From assembly GCA_964586595.1 (NCBI GenBank), contig CAZPHB010000002.1, positions 62,001 to 126,000 of the forward strand: a DNA stretch of 64,000 nt. The letters run 5' to 3'. The DNA comes from REEB481 sp964586595. GTDB taxonomy: Bacteria; Bacteroidota; Bacteroidia; NS11-12g; UBA955. A model generated the notes under the pieces. That model was not told the DNA's origin and ran no database searches. It saw nothing but the letters and a program-made list of their open reading frames with translations. Shown here piece by piece: positions 60,528 through 64,000 of this stretch; position 1 is the stretch's first letter, and every line of letters begins with the position of its first letter. The position numbers were made by a program, and so were the translations under genes.

Positions 60528-62300
60528 TCAATCCAGCAAAATATTCAGGATGTTTTGTACCGCAGGTGCCGATTGTGCTTCAAGTTTCCAGGCTGCACGG
60601 TTAACCGTTTCAGGGTTCAGGGTCAGGGTGCGGATCATTCCCGAGCGGCTTATCAATACCTCAACTTGCTGGTTGACCTTGAGCAAACGATTTACTTCAT
60701 CCAACGAATTTCCGGTACGTCGGCCATCCACGGCTACCAATTCATCGTTTACACTCAGGCCGCCTTTCCACGCAGCAAGGTCGCGTTCCACATACTTTAC
60801 CAGCATTCTGCCATTTTCAAAAGCGGTATTGATTCCGAGGGTAGTTTCCTGTTTTCCCGGGTTGGTAGCTGCAATGCCTGCTTTGGCAAGAATGGCCGCA
60901 TAATTGGGTGTTTCAATGGTTTCCACCAGCCGGCGTATTTCCGCACCCAGGCCGGCACCACCCACAGCATCGAGCATGGCGTAAAACTCGGCATTGCTGA
61001 ACCCGCGTTCGGGCCGCCTGAGGTATAAGTTCCAAAGTCCCTTCATCACATCATCCAGGTTGCGGGTTCCTGCCGTCCTTGAAGTAATCATGGCATCGAG
61101 CAGAAAGGCCAGTACTTGTCCTTTTCCATAATAACTGATGGTGGTATTGCGGCTGTTTTCGTTGGGCCGATACTCGCGAATCCAGGCGTCATGACTGCTT
61201 GCAGCAAGGGTTTGGTAGAAGCGTCCGGGGCGCTGTTCCAGATCGTTGATGGCTGAGGCCATTTTGTCAAGATACGCTTCGCGGGAATAGAACCCTGCAC
61301 GACGCAGGATGAGCTCATCGTAGTAGCTGGTGATTCCCTCAGCAACCCACAGCATATCGGTATGATTCTCTTTGCTGTAATCAAAAGGTCCCAAAGCTTC
61401 CGGCCTGATGCGTTTCACGTTCCACAAATGCAGGTATTCATGTCCGCACAAACCCAGAAACTGTTTGTATCGGGTGGGGTTATTCCATTGCCAACGCGGC
61501 ATCATAACGGTACATGAGTTGGCGTGTTCCAATCCACCGCCGCCTGCTTCGGTATTCAACACGATGAACAGGTAGTTCTTGCATGGATGTTGGCCAAAAA
61601 TACCCGTTGTGGTATCGCAAATGGCTTGTAAATCACGAATAAAAACAGGCATATCCTGATTTCCCGGACCAACCACCGCAACGGTATGCGGAACGCCATG
61701 AACCTGGAAATCAGCGGTTTGATAATTTCCGGCGATCAGCGGGGCATCAGCCAGTGCATCATAGTTTTCAAATGAAAACACATGTGCTTCGGTGTTTTTG
61801 GTTCGCGGAAGCGCCACATGCACCTGTTTCCAGCTATTGGGAAGCTGCACTTCCAGGGTTCCCGGTGCGTCTTTTAATTGTTCGGCCAGCATAAACACCG
61901 AAGTTTGATGCAGAAACGCCAAGTCTGCATCGATGAATGAGGTGCGTACAGACCATTCAAACGCATAAACCTTATAGGAAACCGTGATCGATTTCAACCC
62001 TTTCACCGGGAACTGCCAGGTGTTTTTATCGGTGCGGGTAAAATCAACTTTTTGGCCATCAGCCACCGCATCTACCTGTTCTACACTTTTTGCAAATTCG
62101 CGCAACAAGTAGCTGCCGGGCGTCCAGGAAGGCATGCGGATGTCAAGCACCTGTTCTTTGAATCCCGTGATGTGCATGCTGACTTCAGCGTAATGCGTAT
62201 GCGGCTCAGGGAAAGAAACACGGTAGTTTATGTGTGGTGTGGAAAGAAGTTCCATCATGGTCAGGCTGGTCATGCATAGCGACAAAATGGTACGGCGCAT
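60528..62300 (-). CDS. M61 family metallopeptidase with PDZ domain
   Basis: Glycyl-aminopeptidase-type zinc peptidase of 590 residues. The N-terminal beta domain (about 20-170) is followed by a gluzincin catalytic domain with HEYLH (about 287-291, zinc His pair and Glu) and the third ligand in WVAEGITSYYDEL (about 317). A C-terminal PDZ domain (about 495-575) has the NDELVAVDGRRTGNSLDEV core. The N-terminus RRTILSLCMTSLTMMELL may be a weak signal peptide, so periplasmic location is likely but not certain. The gene ends where the ankyrin protein gene begins. Confidence 0.92.
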   Translation of the reverse strand: MRRTILSLCMTSLTMMELLSTPHINYRVSFPEPHTHYAEVSMHITGFKEQVLDIRMPSWTPGSYLLREFAKSVEQVDAVADGQKVDFTRTDKNTWQFPVKGLKSITVSYKVYAFEWSVRTSFIDADLAFLHQTSVFMLAEQLKDAPGTLEVQLPNSWKQVHVALPRTKNTEAHVFSFENYDALADAPLIAGNYQTADFQVHGVPHTVAVVGPGNQDMPVFIRDLQAICDTTTGIFGQHPCKNYLFIVLNTEAGGGGLEHANSCTVMMPRWQWNNPTRYKQFLGLCGHEYLHLWNVKRIRPEALGPFDYSKENHTDMLWVAEGITSYYDELILRRAGFYSREAYLDKMASAINDLEQRPGRFYQTLAASSHDAWIREYRPNENSRNTTISYYGKGQVLAFLLDAMITSRTAGTRNLDDVMKGLWNLYLRRPERGFSNAEFYAMLDAVGGAGLGAEIRRLVETIETPNYAAILAKAGIAATNPGKQETTLGINTAFENGRMLVKYVERDLAAWKGGLSVNDELVAVDGRRTGNSLDEVNRLLKVNQQVEVLISRSGMIRTLTLNPETVNRAAWKLEAQSAPAVQNILNILLD

Positions 62301-62340
62301 GAGCGCAAAATTAAGTAGCTTGCCTGCAATTCAATGGCTT

Positions 62341-62700
62341 ATGAATGTTCGACTGATTCCATGCATTTTGATCCTTTCCCTTTATTCCTGCAGCAATTCC
62401 AACAAAACAATTACTGCATGTGAACAGGAACTTGATTCTTTGGAACTCATTTTAACCGCAAACCCGAACTATGCCGCAAACAACCCTGCTGAATTCATGA
62501 GTTTGCGACATGAAATAACCCAAAATTTGACCGCACTGGAACAAGATAAGACACTTTCTGCGCGTGAAGTTTCACATATAGAACTGCTTACCCTGCGCAG
62601 CAGCCTGTTGTTTACCGGGGCCCTGGAAGCCGCCCTGAAAAGCACCAGGGCTCAAGCCGACAGCTTAAATACATTGAAATTGAAGCAGGCTGCAGAATAA
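62341..62700 (+). CDS. Small predicted lipoprotein
   Basis: A 119-residue protein: signal peptide MNVRLIPCILILSLYSCS with lipobox LYSC (Cys about 17), then a helical, probably coiled-coil body (ACEQELDSLELI, EITQNLTALEQDKTL, LKSTRAQADSLNTLKLK). The frame is open back to 62230, but only ATG 62341 gives a lipoprotein signal. It is divergent from the M61 gene across 40 bp and convergent with the TPR gene. I do not recognise the family. Confidence 0.65.
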   Translation: MNVRLIPCILILSLYSCSNSNKTITACEQELDSLELILTANPNYAANNPAEFMSLRHEITQNLTALEQDKTLSAREVSHIELLTLRSSLLFTGALEAALKSTRAQADSLNTLKLKQAAE

Positions 62701-62714
62701 GCGCCATTCGCTGT

Positions 62715-63023
62715 TCAATCTCCGTATTCAAGTTCCAGTTTGGCACTTTGCAGTTCAGACCTGGCATGCTGTTCGCCAAGTTTGCCGGCCACGACAATGC
62801 CCGCCTGATAAACGTCCATGGCAGCCTCTTTTTGACCATCCTGTTCCAACAACTTACCCAGGTGGTAATAGGTGGCCACATAATCAGGATGTTTTTCCAG
62901 CAGCCATTCCATCAGGCGTTTGGCTTCTTCTTTGTTCCCTTGTGACACATGTTCCTGTGCCAGGGCATAATTCAAAAAAGGATCATCCGGTGATTCTTTC
63001 AGAAACTCCAACAGTTGGCTCAT
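62715..63023 (-). CDS. Tetratricopeptide-repeat protein
   Basis: A 102-residue cytoplasmic protein with two to three TPR units: FLNYALAQEHVSQGNKEEAK, YVATYYHLGKLLEQDGQKEA and a terminal helix. It starts MSQLLEFLKESPDD, matching a conserved small TPR family of Bacteroidota. ATG 63023 is preferred to the ATG at 63035. Its first 41 nt overlap the preceding gene's 3' end in another frame. Partner unknown. Confidence 0.78.
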   Translation of the reverse strand: MSQLLEFLKESPDDPFLNYALAQEHVSQGNKEEAKRLMEWLLEKHPDYVATYYHLGKLLEQDGQKEAAMDVYQAGIVVAGKLGEQHARSELQSAKLELEYGD

Positions 63024-63504
63024 GCGCGGATTCATGCGGCAAAACTAAGGGCTTTCCCCGCATGGCTGATCGCCTCACCCTGAACAGCATCCAAACCAAA
63101 ACCACTATTAAAGCCAGGGCTGTAAAGAACAGTTTTCTGTAACGGGCCAAAGTTGATGCCAGTTGTTGAAATTCATTTGCTGCCTTCATCATGACTTTTT
63201 CATGCTTTACGGCCATTGCTGTGCTTTGGGTTTGATGCGATAAAACGATGGAATCTACGGCACGTTTCAGACTGTCCACCCTTCGGTGTGGCGTGGAATC
63301 CAGCGTAAAAAGTACAGAGGAAGTGGGAAGCGTGAATTTGGGTTCGGAATATGACCATGGCGGTGGCATATAAATGCTGCTGAGTTCCGGAAGTTGGGCC
63401 TGAAAACCGCGCTGAAGCAATGAATCCGGAATATGTATTGGCCCCGGTTGCGCAACAACGGCAGTGGAAACCAGCAGCAGCGGCATGATGAATAATCGTT
63501 TCAT
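62983..63504 (-). CDS. Exported membrane protein of unknown function
   Basis: A 173-residue protein: N-terminal signal peptide (LFIMPLLLVSTAVVAQ), a Pro-rich segment (YMPPPWSYSEPKFTLPTS), a probable coiled-coil region (VDSLKRAVDSIVLSHQTQS..NEFQQLASTLARY), one transmembrane helix (about 127-146, LFFTALALIVVLVWMLF) and a short basic cytoplasmic tail. No known domain was recognised. It starts in the stop of the DUF6569 gene (ATGA) and overlaps the TPR gene at its end, so all three are one unit. Confidence 0.65.
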   Translation of the reverse strand: MKRLFIMPLLLVSTAVVAQPGPIHIPDSLLQRGFQAQLPELSSIYMPPPWSYSEPKFTLPTSSVLFTLDSTPHRRVDSLKRAVDSIVLSHQTQSTAMAVKHEKVMMKAANEFQQLASTLARYRKLFFTALALIVVLVWMLFRVRRSAMRGKPLVLPHESAHEPTVGVSERITG

Positions 63505-64000
63505 TTCCCTGCTTTGTAGTAGTTGATGTGTAATTTGCTGTTGCCCGATTTCAACATGGTACCGTTATCCTGAATGCGCTGTTCCTGTTTTTGTTCTTCG
63601 TGCAGCAACTCATCCAGAAATGCCAGCACTTTACTCGCGGCAATGCTGACCACTGCACCAGAGGTAATGGCTTCTACAGCTGCTGACTTTATAAGGTTTG
63701 GCGACTGCTGTCGGAACAACTGATTGTTGGCAAACAGGTCGCAGGAAATAATGCTGTCGCCGGTAACGGCAACAAATCCGATATAGCCTGAATCCTGTGT
63801 CATCAGTTTTTCGAAGTGCTTCAGGTATGCAGGTAATTCTTTGTTGATTTTTTCTGAATTGGCAATGGCGGCATAAGTACCGGAACTGGATGAAGTACCG
63901 GCCGCCCGGTTCTTCTGGGCAACCTTGCTCCATACTTCTCCCTGATTCTTTTCAACCACCGCAGCCTTGCGCACCGATGGTGAGGTTACACCAAAGGTGT
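63501..64000 (-). CDS. DUF6569/ARPP-1-like protein (5' end outside window)
   Basis: The C-terminal 160-odd residues of a protein whose frame stays open past the window edge. The segment EKNQGEVWSKVAQKN, the Ser-rich SSSSGTYAAI, then IGFVAVTGDSIISCDLFANNQLF and PNLIKSAAVEAI fit the ARPP-1/DUF6569 domain, seen near ADP-ribosylglycohydrolase and phosphatase genes in other bacteria. Enzymatic role unknown. A signal peptide cannot be judged because the start is missing. Followed with ATGA overlap by the membrane protein gene. Confidence 0.65.
   Translation of the reverse strand, partial: TFGVTSPSVRKAAVVEKNQGEVWSKVAQKNRAAGTSSSSGTYAAIANSEKINKELPAYLKHFEKLMTQDSGYIGFVAVTGDSIISCDLFANNQLFRQQSPNLIKSAAVEAITSGAVVSIAASKVLAFLDELLHEEQKQEQRIQDNGTMLKSGNSKLHINYYKAGK

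Noticed and set aside
1..64000. CRISPR array, insertion sequence, prophage or integrative element
   Set aside because: No regular direct repeats, transposase, integrase or attachment-site duplications were seen; gene content is chromosomal housekeeping and envelope functions.

Overview
The window comes from a member of the Bacteroidota, most likely a Flavobacteriales-like or related uncultured lineage with roughly balanced base composition. The support is a T9SS C-terminal sorting domain (2255-3376), a GldB lipoprotein (57699-58712), a complete alternative complex III operon (40998-49566), TAnnTTTG-type -7 promoter elements instead of TATAAT, near absence of Shine-Dalgarno sequences, and several Bacteroidota-restricted families (DUF6913, DUF5723, DUF2027-Smr, DUF6569). 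It looks like ordinary chromosome. I see no rRNA, tRNA, CRISPR array, insertion sequence or prophage.

Layout. 1-8.5 kb is a cell-surface region: the 3' end of a TonB-dependent receptor, a secreted T9SS esterase, a glycosidase-like beta-propeller protein and, divergent from it, a giant FG-GAP/ASPIC lipoprotein. 8.6-24.6 kb is a long plus-strand run: a 50-residue basic protein with its own promoter and terminator, a vanadium-haloperoxidase-like lipoprotein, a GT2 glycosyltransferase, tex, gluQ, then the overlapping chains ligA-DUF6913-dapA-menD and purB-AsmA/GT51-Smr-capA. 24.6-37.1 kb is on the minus strand: rpsA, then EVE-pyrR-pyrB-asparaginase, then two tandem paralogous secreted proteins of about 1,195 residues built from MORN/YwqK-like units. 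37.2-41.0 kb is guaA, a periplasmic-binding-like protein and an RsmB-like methyltransferase on the plus strand. 41.0-49.6 kb is actABCDEF on the minus strand. 49.9-64.0 kb is a mosaic of short operons: ruvB-queG, an outer-membrane barrel (DUF5723), a glucosaminidase-like protein, barrel-nadE-MFS, gldB-thioesterase, M61 peptidase-ankyrin protein, a small lipoprotein and a DUF6569-membrane protein-TPR operon cut by the window end.

How the genes connect. MenD belongs to menaquinone synthesis, and ActABCDEF oxidises menaquinol, so quinone supply and use are both represented. PyrR, PyrB and an asparaginase form one operon in which asparaginase yields the aspartate that PyrB uses. GluQ and QueG both act in the queuosine tRNA pathway. 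DapA, the GT51 protein and the glucosaminidase-like protein concern cell-wall synthesis and turnover.

The most unusual items are the tandem giant MORN-like exported proteins, the apparent fusion of an AsmA-like domain to a peptidoglycan glycosyltransferase, a secreted trypsin-fold/ankyrin protein whose catalytic triad looks broken, a Shine-Dalgarno-preceded TTG start for rpsA, and overlapping divergent start codons at gldB. No single locus is clearly a new defence or mobile system. Assignments rest on reading motifs and family resemblance; no database search was possible.
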